Shown: piece after piece, positions 37,619-46,512 of the stretch | How the letters are laid out: every line of letters starts with the position of its first letter | Numbering within the stretch: position 1 is the first letter of the stretch | Origin: Neisseria mucosa | GTDB lineage: Bacteria > Pseudomonadota > Gammaproteobacteria > Burkholderiales > Neisseriaceae | DNA: 64,000 nucleotides | Direction: 5' to 3' | Assembly (NCBI RefSeq): GCF_013267835.1 | Contig: NZ_CP053939.1 | Span: 620,001-684,000 of the forward strand | The notes under the pieces: model-generated | Told to the model about the DNA's origin: nothing | What the model saw: the letters and a program-made list of their open reading frames with translations, nothing else | Databases searched by the model: none | Translations under genes and position numbers: made by a program

Positions 37619-38287
37619 TTATTTTTTTAGCAGCAGTGTCAAACCGTCGCCGATAGGCAGGGTAATGGGAATAATGCGTGTATCGTGCGGCAGGTTTTGG
37701 TTGAAATGGCGCAGGATATCCAGGCTGGGTGGATCGTTTTCGGCAGCTTCATTCATGACGCGCCCACCCAACAAGATATTGTCGATGGCAATCACGCCGC
37801 CACTCCGTACCAGTTGTAAACAGCGTTCAAAATATTTCGGCGTAGGCGGTTTGTCGGCATCGATAAGCGCCAAGTCGTAGCTTTCCGATTCGCCTTGCGT
37901 TATCAAATCGTCCAAAGTCAGCAAAGCCGGCTGCAGATGAAGCGAGATTTTATGCGCTATGCCTGCTGCCTGCCATGTTTCGCGGGCAATATCGGTAAAG
38001 GTTACATTGATGTCGCAAGCCATGATTTTGCCGTCTTCGGGGAGGGCAAGCGCTATGGCGGTGCTGCTGTAACCGGTAAAGACGCCAACTTCCAAATATT
38101 TTTTGGCATTCAATAATTTGGCCAACCACACCAACATGGCTGCCTGCTCTTGGGCGATGGCCATCTTTCCCAGACGATGTGATTGGGTACGCTCGCGCAA
38201 TGCGGTCAAAACGGGATGTTCGGATTGACCGATGCTGTTGAGGTAATGTTGTAATGCCGGATCGGTATTGTGCGTGTTGGTCGTCAT
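37619..38287 (-). CDS. Class I SAM O-methyltransferase
   Basis: 222 residues, caffeoyl-CoA O-methyltransferase type. LEVGVFTGYSSTAIALA binds SAM and ALIDADKPPTPKYFE carries the metal-binding aspartates; AIDNILLGGRV follows. The substrate in bacteria is generally unknown. It is read in the same direction as the YbgF-like gene, 14 bases upstream of it. Confidence 0.85.
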   Translation of the reverse strand: MTTNTHNTDPALQHYLNSIGQSEHPVLTALRERTQSHRLGKMAIAQEQAAMLVWLAKLLNAKKYLEVGVFTGYSSTAIALALPEDGKIMACDINVTFTDIARETWQAAGIAHKISLHLQPALLTLDDLITQGESESYDLALIDADKPPTPKYFERCLQLVRSGGVIAIDNILLGGRVMNEAAENDPPSLDILRHFNQNLPHDTRIIPITLPIGDGLTLLLKK

Positions 38288-38299
38288 GCCGATGCGGGA

Positions 38300-38485
38300 T
38301 TAGTCTTGATAGTAGGTGTAAGGTTTTTTGTTGACTTTGGCCGCTTCAAATTCAGCCTGTTCGGCCGGATTAAGGGTTACATCCCACAGTAAATGGCGGT
38401 TTTCGAGGCGTTGCGCTTCTAATTCGGGATGATCGGCCATGAGTTTGTCGAGGAATTGGGTAGCTTCGGATTTGTAGTGGTACAT
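38300..38485 (-). CDS. DUF3460 family protein
   Basis: 61 residues. The pattern SEATQFLDKL...LENRHLLWDVTLNPAEQ...KKPYTYYQD matches the small betaproteobacterial DUF3460 family, of unknown function. It starts the unit with the O-methyltransferase, 12 bases upstream of it. Confidence 0.8.
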   Translation of the reverse strand: MYHYKSEATQFLDKLMADHPELEAQRLENRHLLWDVTLNPAEQAEFEAAKVNKKPYTYYQD

Positions 38486-38568
38486 GATGTTTTGCCTGAA
38501 TCGTTGTCAGACCGTCATTATAGCCGATATTTTTTGTCAATACGCTAATTAATCGAACTTCCATAAGG

Positions 38569-38574
38569 TATAAT
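38569..38574 (+). promoter_or_regulatory. Probable -10 box upstream of pcnB
   Basis: TATAAT preceded by AAGG; the expected start is near 38580, about 120 bases before pcnB and directly before a DUS hairpin. Confidence 0.45.
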
Positions 38575-38588
38575 GGCACGTCTTTTTT

Positions 38589-38686
38589 AGGCCGTCTGAA
38601 GCCTTTGCTCAATGTTTTGTCTTTATCTACGGCAGGATATTGTGCAAAGGCTTAAGCCGGACAAGTTTCAGACGGCCTTTTTTATT
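38589..38686 (+). promoter_or_regulatory. Nested hairpin in the pcnB leader (attenuator or small RNA)
   Basis: AGGCCGTCTGAA and TTCAGACGGCCT at the outside and GCCTTTGC (38601-38608)/GCAAAGGC (38644-38651) inside form a nested stem ending in seven T residues. It lies between divergent genes, so it cannot terminate an annotated upstream gene. Confidence 0.55.
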
Positions 38687-38702
38687 GTGAAAAGAGCTGC
38701 TT

Positions 38703-40055
38703 ATGTTAAAAAAATGGCTGCATAAAGTGTTGCCTAAAAAACACGTCAAGTCGTTGCCCGAAAAGGAGATTATTCCGCTTGAGCAACATGGTATCCATGC
38801 GGATATGTTGAGCTTTGCCGCTGAGAAAATTGCCAAACGCCTGCATGAAGCCGGTTTTCAGGCTTATGTTGTAGGGGGAGCCGTTCGGGATTTGTTGCTC
38901 GGGGTTGAGCCCAAAGATTTTGATATTGCAACCGATGCCACACCGGAGCAAATCCGTAAAATATTCCGCCGCAGCCGCATTATCGGCCACCGCTTTCAAA
39001 TCGTTCATGTGATGATTGGTCCTGAAACTATTGAAGTGACGACGTTTCGCGGTGGCGATAAGGTTCAGCAAAATGCGCAAGGCCGCATTATGAAGGACAA
39101 TACTTACGGCAGCATTGAAGAAGATGCCATGCGCCGCGACTTTACTTGCAACGCGCTGTATTACGACCCGATTAAAGAGGAAATTTGGGATTTCCATCAA
39201 GGCGTGGCTGATGTTGCCGATAAGAAATTGGTGATGATAGGTAATCCTGCCGAACGCTATCAGGAAGATCCCGTCCGTATTCTTCGCGCCGTCCGTTTGT
39301 CGGGCAAGTTGGGCTTTGAAGTGGAAGAGCAAACGGCTTTGCCGATTGCCGAATACGCAGGCCGTCTGAAAAATGAGCCGGTGGCCCGTCTTTTTGACGA
39401 AATCATGAAAATCCTGTTTTCCGGCCATTCCCGTGCCTGTTTGAAACGGTTGAACGAGTTGGGTATTCCCGAAGGCATCCATCCGCTTTTAGATGCCTTG
39501 AAAACTGCCGAAGCAGCCGACAAACGTATGATTATGTTGGCCTTGAAAAATACCGATGAGCGTCTTCGTGCGGATAAGTCCGTTTCCGTCGGTTTTGTAT
39601 TGGCGGCGGTATTATGGCCGACACTAAACGCCATTTGGCAACGCAATCAAAGCCATGGTCAAAAACCTGTCCCTGCGCTGATGGATGCGATGAACACCAT
39701 GCGCGATACGGTGGAGAAAGGTTGGGGCGTACCGCAAAGATTCTCTGCAACCATGCGTGAAATCTGGCAATTTCAGCCGCAATTCGACAATATGCGCGGC
39801 GCGCGCCCGTATCGTCTGTTGGCGCAAGCCCGTTTCCGTGCTGCTTATGATTTCCTGATTTTGCGTAGTGAAGTTGGCGAGGTTGATAAAGAGGTGGCTT
39901 CTTGGTGGACAACTTTCCAACATGCCGATGAGGAAACCCGCCAGCAAATGACTGCGGCCAATGATCACAAACGTCAGAAACAAAGTGGATCAACCGATGG
40001 CAAACCTAAACGCCGCCGACGCCGTCCGAAAAAGAAAACCACTGAAGCTGAATAA
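38703..40055 (+). CDS. pcnB: Poly(A) polymerase PcnB
   Basis: 450 residues. The nucleotidyltransferase motif VVGGAVRDLLLG and the catalytic DFDIATDA are followed by RRSRIIGHRF and EEDAMRRDFTCNAL; the C terminus is very basic (KRRRRRPKKK), as in bacterial poly(A) polymerases rather than CCA-adding enzymes. PcnB adds 3' A tails that mark RNAs for decay. An internal DUS lies near 39360. Confidence 0.93.
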   Translation: MLKKWLHKVLPKKHVKSLPEKEIIPLEQHGIHADMLSFAAEKIAKRLHEAGFQAYVVGGAVRDLLLGVEPKDFDIATDATPEQIRKIFRRSRIIGHRFQIVHVMIGPETIEVTTFRGGDKVQQNAQGRIMKDNTYGSIEEDAMRRDFTCNALYYDPIKEEIWDFHQGVADVADKKLVMIGNPAERYQEDPVRILRAVRLSGKLGFEVEEQTALPIAEYAGRLKNEPVARLFDEIMKILFSGHSRACLKRLNELGIPEGIHPLLDALKTAEAADKRMIMLALKNTDERLRADKSVSVGFVLAAVLWPTLNAIWQRNQSHGQKPVPALMDAMNTMRDTVEKGWGVPQRFSATMREIWQFQPQFDNMRGARPYRLLAQARFRAAYDFLILRSEVGEVDKEVASWWTTFQHADEETRQQMTAANDHKRQKQSGSTDGKPKRRRRRPKKKTTEAE

Positions 40056-40060
40056 AATTT

Positions 40061-40112
40061 AAGGCCGTCTGAAACGATTAAATCTTTTGAGATTTGGTTT
40101 TCAGACGGCCTT
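40061..40112 (+). terminator. DUS-pair terminator of pcnB
   Basis: AAGGCCGTCTGAAA and TTTTCAGACGGCCTTTT with a 26-base loop, five bases behind the stop. Confidence 0.82.
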
Positions 40113-40127
40113 TTCGTATTCCAATAA

Positions 40128-40154
40128 AAACCGCAGGCTTTTCAACCTGCGGTT
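40128..40154 (-). terminator. rpoD terminator
   Basis: AAACCGCAGG/CCTGCGGTTT with an eight-base loop lies just after the rpoD stop and ends in TTTTTATT on the minus strand. Confidence 0.87.
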
Positions 40155-40159
40155 TGCTT

Positions 40160-42112
40160 TTATGATTTGTTTTCTTCGCTGTCGAGGAAGCTGCGGAGGC
40201 GGTCGCTGCGGGTCGGATGGCGCAGCTTGCGCAGGGCTTTGGCTTCGATTTGACGGATACGTTCGCGGGTTACGTCAAATTGTTTGCCGACTTCTTCGAG
40301 CGTGTGGTCGGTATTCATATCGATACCGAAACGCATACGCAACACTTTGGCTTCGCGCGGTGTCAGGCTTTCGAGGATTTCTTTGGTTACTTCGTGCAGG
40401 CTGGTGTACATCGCAGCTTCTGCCGGCGCAACATTGTTGGCATCCTCGATGAAGTCGCCCAAGTGCGAATCGTCGTCGTCGCCAATCGGTGTTTCCATGG
40501 AAATCGGCTCTTTGGCGATTTTCATGATTTTGCGGATTTTGTCCTCCGGCATTTCCATCAGCTCGGCCAGTTTGGCGGAATCAGGTTCTTCACCGGTTTC
40601 TTGCAGGTATTGGCGCGAGATACGGTTCATTTTGTTGATGGTTTCAATCATGTGAACCGGAATACGGATGGTACGCGCTTGGTCGGCGATGGAACGGGTA
40701 ATCGCTTGACGGATCCACCATGTGGCATAAGTAGAGAACTTGTAGCCGCGGCGGTATTCGAATTTGTCCACCGCTTTCATCAGGCCGATATTGCCTTCTT
40801 GAATCAAATCAAGGAACTGCAAGCCGCGGTTGGTGTATTTTTTGGCAATGGAAATAACCAAACGCAAGTTGGCCTGAATCATTTCTTGTTTGGCGGCTGA
40901 GGTTTCTTTTTCGCTCAACACCATGTTTTTGTTGATTTCTTTTAACTCTTCAATGGAAATGCGGGTTTCGGTTTCCATATTGGCCAGCTCGGCTTGTTTT
41001 TCGAGGATGGCGTGGCGGAAACGATCTAAAGCATTGGCCCACACTCGGCCTTTGGCTACTTCTTTTTCAACCCATTCCAAATCGGTAATGGCAGGCAGGA
41101 AGTTTTCGATGAAGTAGTCGCGTTCCATACGCACGCGGTCGATGCAGATATCGCGGATTTCTCGTTCGAGCTTGCGAATGTTTTCAACGCGGCTGCGCAG
41201 GTTGCTGCTCAAATTTTCAATTTGGCGTGTGGCAAAACGAACTTCCAGCAGTTTGTTGGCAATGGCATCGCGGTGTTTCAGGTAGTTGGCATGTTGGCTG
41301 CCGTGTTTTTCCAGCTGCTTGATCATTTTGCCGTATTCGCTCTCGATAAAGGCGAAATGTTCCAACACTTTTTGTTTCAGTTCGGCCAAATGGGCGGCGG
41401 ACATGGCTTCGGAATCGCTGCCGGAGTCATCTTCATCATCTTCGTCGTCATCTTCGACTTCGCTGTCGGTCTCGCCTTCTTCATCGTCAGGTTTGGTATT
41501 TTCCAAATGACCCAGACCCAATTCGTTTAACAAAACTTCATTAGGGTCGATGATAGCTTCAACCACTTCATCCACACGGATTTCGTCGTTGCGGACTTGT
41601 TCGATCAAAGCCAAAATCTCGGCAATCGAACCCGGGCAGGCGGAAATGGCCTGCACCATATTTTTCAGTGCATTTTCGATTTTTTTGGCAATGATGATTT
41701 CGTCTTCGCGTGTCAACAAATCAACTTGGCCCATTTCACGCATATACATGCGTACAGGGTCGGTTGTACGGCCGAATTCGGAATCTGCGCTGGAAAGTGC
41801 CGCTTCGGCTTCTTCAACGGCATCGTCGTCGGTCAGGGCGGCGGCATTGTCGCTCAAGAGGATGTCTTCAGCATCAGGAGCCTGCTCGGTTACCTGGATA
41901 CCCAAACCGGAAATCATGCTGACGATGTTGTCGATTTGCTCGGCGTCGGACATATCGTCGGGCAGCGCGTCGTTAATTTCGGAATAAGTGATGTAGCCGC
42001 GTTCTTTACCCATAATAATGAGTTGACGCAGACGGGCGCGCTGCTCTTCGATACTCAAGGGACGGTTGTCATCTTGGTCTTGGTATTCTTCGTAGTTTTG
42101 GTTTTTAGACAT
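40160..42112 (-). CDS. rpoD: Primary sigma factor RpoD
   Basis: 650 residues. Region 1.1 is followed by region 1.2, a long acidic non-conserved segment ([14 protein letters not shown]), regions 2.1-2.4 ([35 protein letters not shown]), 3 and 4 ([20 protein letters not shown]). It directs housekeeping transcription. It lies downstream of dnaG as in the macromolecular synthesis operon, but separated by 194 bases with a DUS hairpin. Confidence 0.97.
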   Translation of the reverse strand: MSKNQNYEEYQDQDDNRPLSIEEQRARLRQLIIMGKERGYITYSEINDALPDDMSDAEQIDNIVSMISGLGIQVTEQAPDAEDILLSDNAAALTDDDAVEEAEAALSSADSEFGRTTDPVRMYMREMGQVDLLTREDEIIIAKKIENALKNMVQAISACPGSIAEILALIEQVRNDEIRVDEVVEAIIDPNEVLLNELGLGHLENTKPDDEEGETDSEVEDDDEDDEDDSGSDSEAMSAAHLAELKQKVLEHFAFIESEYGKMIKQLEKHGSQHANYLKHRDAIANKLLEVRFATRQIENLSSNLRSRVENIRKLEREIRDICIDRVRMERDYFIENFLPAITDLEWVEKEVAKGRVWANALDRFRHAILEKQAELANMETETRISIEELKEINKNMVLSEKETSAAKQEMIQANLRLVISIAKKYTNRGLQFLDLIQEGNIGLMKAVDKFEYRRGYKFSTYATWWIRQAITRSIADQARTIRIPVHMIETINKMNRISRQYLQETGEEPDSAKLAELMEMPEDKIRKIMKIAKEPISMETPIGDDDDSHLGDFIEDANNVAPAEAAMYTSLHEVTKEILESLTPREAKVLRMRFGIDMNTDHTLEEVGKQFDVTRERIRQIEAKALRKLRHPTRSDRLRSFLDSEENKS

Positions 42113-42221
42113 GGATTGCTCTCTAGGTTGATAGGATGCCGACGGTTTACGGTGATGTGGCCGTACCTGAAGGCAGAGCAGAGCTTTTTGTTGTGAAATC
42201 AGATTTCACTTTAATACTCTG

Positions 42222-42300
42222 AGGCCGTCTGAAAATATTACGGATGGAGTGTTCTGCGTGTCATGCTTCGCAGCGTGTGTTTAGATTGTTCAGACGGCCT
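42222..42300 (-). terminator. DUS-pair hairpin between dnaG and rpoD
   Basis: AGGCCGTCTGAA and TTCAGACGGCCT are 55 bases apart and begin seven bases behind the dnaG stop. It may partly uncouple rpoD from dnaG. Confidence 0.6.
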
Positions 42301-42306
42301 GAGGGG

Positions 42307-44079
42307 TTAGTTTTGCTTTGCCGTCAAAAGCGACAGCAATAGTCTTTTTTCATTTTCGGTCAAACCAGTTTGAATACTTTTTTGCTTTAAAGTTTCGATT
42401 TGACTGTATTTTAATTCATTTAACAACTTTTTCATGCCGATTTGGAAACTTTCGCAATCTTCTTCGTCATCCCCTTCCATTTCTTCAGAGTGAAGGGTTG
42501 ATAAAAAGATTTGATTGACGGTTTCCTCATAGGGCGAACCGCGCATATATTCAAGCACTTGTGCCGTTGCCGGAATCGTGGCGTGATTCTTGATGGTTTC
42601 GGCCAGATTGGCAAGGCAGGCAAAGTCGCCGCTTAAAGCCAGATAATCGGGCAGGTCTATATATGAAGCCCAAGCCGGATTTATCAAGAGGCTGCGTATT
42701 TGCCTTTGCACCAGTGTCAGCATGGTTGGCTGTTTGACAGAAATGGGCGGCAGTTTGTAACTTTTTTGTTTGACGTGCCGCTTGGGCGCTTCTTGTCCGA
42801 GTAACTGGGCGAGGTTGTCAGGATCAATGCCCACCAACTCGCTGAGTTTTTGTTTCAGGAGATAGCCCAATGCCGGCGCGGTAATTTGCGCTAAAAGCGG
42901 GGAACTGGTTTTGACCAATTCTGCTTTGCCTTCTTGTGTATTGAGGTTGAGGCCGTCTGAAAGATGTTCCCAAAAATATTCGGATAGGGGCTTGCTTTGG
43001 TTTAACAAGGCATCTTCAAACTGCGTCTTGCCATAGGTGCGGATGTAGCTGTCGGGGTCGTGTTCTTCGGGCAGGAAGAGAAAATGCAGCGATTTATCGT
43101 CTTTTAATTGCGGCAACGCATTTTCCAGCGCGCGCCAAGCCGCTTTACGTCCCGCGCCGTCGCCGTCAAAACAAAAATAAATACTGTCGGCCTGACGCAT
43201 CAGGATTTTGACATGTTCCGCCGTGGTTGCCGTACCTAGAGCCGCTACGCCGTAGCCGATGCCGAACTGCGCCAATGCGACCACGTCCATGTAGCCTTCG
43301 ACCACCAAAATCCGTCCGGCCTCTTTTACGGCAGCACGCCCTTCATATAGCCCGTAAAGGTTTTTCCCTTTATCGAACAAAGGAGTGTCGGGAGAATTCA
43401 GGTATTTGGGTTTCGAGTCGTCCAATACGCGGCCGCCAAAGCCGATGACCTGCCCACGCGGATTACGGATAGGGAACATAATCCGATGACGAAAGCGGTC
43501 GTAATGTTTGCCTTCGTTATCAATGACCATGCCCGTATCCACCAACGCAGTATTCGGATAGGGCTGAAATACTTGCGCCAAAGGCTGCCAACCGTCGGGC
43601 GCATAGCCCAAACCGTAATGCGCGATGACTTCCGCACTCAAGCCGCGTTTGTCTAAATAAGCCTTCGCTGCCGGATTGAATTTCAACTGTTGCGCGTAAA
43701 AATCCGCTGCCGCCGCCGTTGTTTCTTCCAAAGTCTGCTGTTTTTTCTTACGTTCGGCACGGATTTCGGGATTGTCTTCCTGCCCGCGCACTTTAGGCAC
43801 CGTCATACCGACGCGATCAGCCAAAAACTGCACCGCCTCCGGAAACGACAGCCCCTGATGCTCCATCACAAAACCAATCGCCGAACCATGCGCCCCGCAA
43901 CTGAAACAATGGTAAAACTGCTTGGTCGGACTGACCGAAAACGACGGCGTCTTTTCCTTGTGAAACGGACAGCAGGCCATATAGTTCGCCCCGCCTTTCT
44001 TCAGTGGAACCTGCTCGTCGATAATATCGACAATATCGACTTTGGACAAAAGCTCGTCAATGAAATCAGATGGAATCAT
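42307..44079 (-). CDS. dnaG: DNA primase
   Basis: 590 residues. The zinc finger has CCPFHKEKTPSF and FYHCFSCGAHG near residues 36-62; the TOPRIM core has VVEGYMDVVAL and FDGDGAG; a helicase-binding domain follows. DnaG lays RNA primers for replication. rpsU, the usual first gene of this operon, is not upstream. An internal DUS lies near 42955. Confidence 0.96.
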   Translation of the reverse strand: MIPSDFIDELLSKVDIVDIIDEQVPLKKGGANYMACCPFHKEKTPSFSVSPTKQFYHCFSCGAHGSAIGFVMEHQGLSFPEAVQFLADRVGMTVPKVRGQEDNPEIRAERKKKQQTLEETTAAAADFYAQQLKFNPAAKAYLDKRGLSAEVIAHYGLGYAPDGWQPLAQVFQPYPNTALVDTGMVIDNEGKHYDRFRHRIMFPIRNPRGQVIGFGGRVLDDSKPKYLNSPDTPLFDKGKNLYGLYEGRAAVKEAGRILVVEGYMDVVALAQFGIGYGVAALGTATTAEHVKILMRQADSIYFCFDGDGAGRKAAWRALENALPQLKDDKSLHFLFLPEEHDPDSYIRTYGKTQFEDALLNQSKPLSEYFWEHLSDGLNLNTQEGKAELVKTSSPLLAQITAPALGYLLKQKLSELVGIDPDNLAQLLGQEAPKRHVKQKSYKLPPISVKQPTMLTLVQRQIRSLLINPAWASYIDLPDYLALSGDFACLANLAETIKNHATIPATAQVLEYMRGSPYEETVNQIFLSTLHSEEMEGDDEEDCESFQIGMKKLLNELKYSQIETLKQKSIQTGLTENEKRLLLSLLTAKQN

Positions 44080-44109
44080 GGTTCGGCAGAAGAGGATGGA
44101 CGGAAAACA

Positions 44110-44149
44110 TTTCAGACGGCCTTATAAACAGACAAAGGCCGTCTGAAAA
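44110..44149 (-). promoter_or_regulatory. DUS-pair hairpin in the dnaG leader
   Basis: TTTCAGACGGCCTT and AAGGCCGTCTGAAA pair across 12 bases, only 31 bases upstream of the dnaG ATG and downstream of its likely promoter. Confidence 0.55.
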
Positions 44150-44183
44150 TGGAATTTCGAATGAGGGTTAAAATGAGTTTTGT

Positions 44184-44192
44184 ATTATAGCA
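44184..44192 (-). promoter_or_regulatory. Likely dnaG promoter, extended -10
   Basis: On the minus strand TGCTATAAT is seen, about 105 bases before the dnaG start. No good -35 is needed for an extended -10. Confidence 0.45.
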
Positions 44193-44283
44193 AATTGTTG
44201 TCATACATGTGTCCTATCCTTTTGAGGTAGAGTATCAATCATCTTATTTTATTCGTTATTAAGATAGATATGATATAGCTAAA

Positions 44284-44320
44284 GCAAAGGCCGTCTGTAA
44301 GATATTCAGACGGCCTTTGC
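44284..44320. repeat. Inverted DUS pair upstream of gabD
   Basis: GCAAAGGCCGTCTG and TTCAGACGGCCTTTGC form a hairpin with one imperfect arm in the dnaG/gabD divergent gap (44080-44408). It terminates no annotated gene. The rest of this gap is AT-rich and otherwise featureless apart from the dnaG leader. Confidence 0.6.
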
Positions 44321-44408
44321 TGTTGTCTTATTTTGCGATTCAGTTGCGCTTTCATGGTATGAATATGATAATGAACACATATTCCAGATTTTAGAAAGCT
44401 AGTTTCTC

Positions 44409-45845
44409 ATGAAAGATTTTGTCCGCTTGCTCAACCATTCCGATATTTCCTTTTCTCCGATTCCAAATGCTATTAAAGTTGATAATCCTGCAACAGGTGA
44501 GGCTTTGGCGTTTGTCCGTAAGACCGATTCAGACGGCCTGAAGCTTCTGATTCAGAAGGCGGAGGCGGCACAAAAATTGTGGGCGGCAAAAACTGCGTTA
44601 GAGCGCGCCGATGTGTTGTGGCGTTGGTATTTTCTGATGAAGGAAAACAAAGAAGAACTGGCGCGCATCATGACGATGGAGCAGGGCAAAAGCCTGACCG
44701 AGGCGCGCGGCGAGATTGATTATGCGGCTTCATTTGTACGCTGGTTTGCGGAAGAGGCGCGGCGGATTGACGGCGATGTGCTGACGAGTGTGAAAGCATC
44801 GCAAAAACTGGTCGTGTTGAAACAGCCTATCGGTGTTACCGCCGCGATTACGCCGTGGAATTTCCCATCCGCAATGATTGCGCGTAAGGCTGCACCTGCT
44901 TTGGCGGTAGGCTGCGCGATGATCGTCAAACCTGCATCGCTCACGCCTTTGAGTGCGTATGCATTGGTCGTTTTGGCTTATGAAGCCGGCGTGCCGCAGG
45001 ATTTGTTGCCTGTTGTCAGCGGTAGTGCTTCGGAAATCAGTCATGAATTTGCCACGAATCCGACCGTGCGCAAAATCAGCTTTACCGGCTCAACCGAAGT
45101 CGGCGCGAAAATTTTTGCCGACAGTGCGGCGGACATTAAAAAACTCAGCTTGGAACTGGGCGGCAATGCGCCGTTTATCGTGTTTGACGATGCCGATTTG
45201 GACAAAGCTGTCGAAGGTGCACTTGCCAGCAAGTTCCGTAACAGCGGTCAGACCTGCGTCTGCACCAACCGCGTTTACGCCCAATCCGGCATTTACGACG
45301 AATTTTGCCGCAGATTGAGTGAAAAAGTGGCGGCGCTCAAATTGGGCAACGGCTTGGAAGAGGGCGTAAACCAAGGGCCGTTGATTGAGAAAAAAGCGGT
45401 GGAGAAAGTCGAGCAGCACATCGCCGACGCGCTTGCTAAAGGCGCAAGTTGCCTGACCGGCGGCAAACGCAGCGCATTGGGCGGAACGTTTTTTGAGCCG
45501 ACTGTTTTAAGTGGTGTTACGGCGCACATGGCGGTAGCTCGCGAGGAAACCTTCGGGCCGTTGTGTCCGGTGTTCCGTTTTGAAACCGAAGCCGAAGTCA
45601 TCGTAGCCGCCAACAATACGGAATACGGTTTGGCAGCTTACCTTTTCACCTCCGACACCGCCCGCCAGTGGCGCGTCGGCGAAGCCTTGGAATACGGAAT
45701 GGTCGGCATCAATACGGGCTTAATCAGTAATGAAGTGGCACCGTTTGGCGGCGTGAAACGCAGTGGTTTGGGACGTGAAGGGAGCAAATATGGTGCGGAT
45801 GAGTATTTGGAATTGAAATATTTATGTATTGATGTAGCGGAATAA
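44409..45845 (+). CDS. gabD: Succinate-semialdehyde dehydrogenase family enzyme
   Basis: 478 residues. The catalytic Glu lies in LELGGNAPFIV and the catalytic Cys in NSGQTCVCTNRVY; TPWNFPSAM and FTGSTEVG bind NAD(P). The two cysteines around the active site (CVC) are typical of GabD, which oxidises succinate semialdehyde. Other aldehydes cannot be excluded. It is monocistronic. Confidence 0.88.
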   Translation: MKDFVRLLNHSDISFSPIPNAIKVDNPATGEALAFVRKTDSDGLKLLIQKAEAAQKLWAAKTALERADVLWRWYFLMKENKEELARIMTMEQGKSLTEARGEIDYAASFVRWFAEEARRIDGDVLTSVKASQKLVVLKQPIGVTAAITPWNFPSAMIARKAAPALAVGCAMIVKPASLTPLSAYALVVLAYEAGVPQDLLPVVSGSASEISHEFATNPTVRKISFTGSTEVGAKIFADSAADIKKLSLELGGNAPFIVFDDADLDKAVEGALASKFRNSGQTCVCTNRVYAQSGIYDEFCRRLSEKVAALKLGNGLEEGVNQGPLIEKKAVEKVEQHIADALAKGASCLTGGKRSALGGTFFEPTVLSGVTAHMAVAREETFGPLCPVFRFETEAEVIVAANNTEYGLAAYLFTSDTARQWRVGEALEYGMVGINTGLISNEVAPFGGVKRSGLGREGSKYGADEYLELKYLCIDVAE

Positions 45846-45857
45846 GGCTTACACAGT

Positions 45858-45896
45858 AAAGGCCGTCTGAAATTCGGTTTTCAGACGGCCTTTTTT
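45858..45896 (+). terminator. DUS-pair terminator of gabD
   Basis: AAAGGCCGTCTGAA and TTCAGACGGCCTTTTTT with an eight-base loop. Confidence 0.88.
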
Positions 45897-46110
45897 AAAC
45901 GCAGAAAAGGTATCGGATAATTTTCATATTGTGAGAACGATCTTTATAAAAAGCAAAACCATAAGAAACAAAGTTGCAAAAATTTTGTCACATGTTTATA
46001 AAATTAGTTTGATAACTATTTTGATGTTTTTAATCTTGTTGGATGTGTATTTCAAGTTTCTAGCTGTAGTTTTTTGAGTGATGGCAGCGGAAATTTTGGA
46101 TAATACAACC

Positions 46111-46141
46111 GTGAGCAAGGAAGGATTGTTTTTTTGCTCAC
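46111..46141 (+). promoter_or_regulatory. Hairpin in the upstream region of the small lipoprotein gene
   Basis: GTGAGCAA and TTGCTCAC enclose a 15-base loop with a T-run, about 85 bases before the gene. The rest of 45897-46224 is AT-rich with no gene visible. Confidence 0.35.
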
Positions 46142-46224
46142 ACAGTGTGGCTCATATCGATAGCGTGGGAACTTTATCTAGGCTGCAATTTTGTGGTGTG
46201 ACTTTTATAAAAAAGGTGATGTGA

Positions 46225-46416
46225 ATGTTGAAGAAATTTTTAATCCTGTTTTGCGTAGCTTTTATCGGCGCATGCAGTTCCTTTAATGGGGACGGTTTGT
46301 CAAATGGCTCATATTCTCAAGGGAAACGGCTTGATCCGAATTGTGATCATTATGCTGTCGGCGGTAGTGGCGGCGGTTGTACACCGGCAGGTCAATGGCA
46401 TCTTAAAGATAAATAA
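46225..46416 (+). CDS. Small lipoprotein, unknown
   Basis: 63 residues. The signal MLKKFLILFCVAFIGAC ends in a GAC lipobox. The mature peptide is Gly/Ser-rich with two more cysteines (DPNCDHYAVGGSGGGC). AAAGGTGATG precedes the start. No family recognised. The long AT-rich upstream region suggests regulated expression. Confidence 0.72.
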   Translation: MLKKFLILFCVAFIGACSSFNGDGLSNGSYSQGKRLDPNCDHYAVGGSGGGCTPAGQWHLKDK

Positions 46417-46428
46417 GGACAAAGAGTT

Positions 46429-46461
46429 CCATTCTAGCTTTTAAAAATGATTGTAGAATGG
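46429..46461 (+). terminator. Hairpin after the small lipoprotein
   Basis: CCATTCTA and TAGAATGG form an 8-bp stem with a 17-base loop, followed by an AT-rich tract. Confidence 0.5.
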
Positions 46462-46475
46462 GCATTTAATTATTT

Positions 46476-46510
46476 AGGCCGTCTGAAATTTGGTTTTCAG
46501 ACGGCCTTTG
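46476..46510. terminator. DUS-pair terminator, small lipoprotein/mdh
   Basis: AGGCCGTCTGAAA and TTTTCAGACGGCCTTT between convergent genes; the mdh stop follows within three bases. Confidence 0.85.
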
Positions 46511-46512
46511 TT

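Noticed and set aside
44080..44408. rpsU expected upstream of dnaG
   Set aside because: No frame with S21-like sequence is present in the gap; the gene must be elsewhere.
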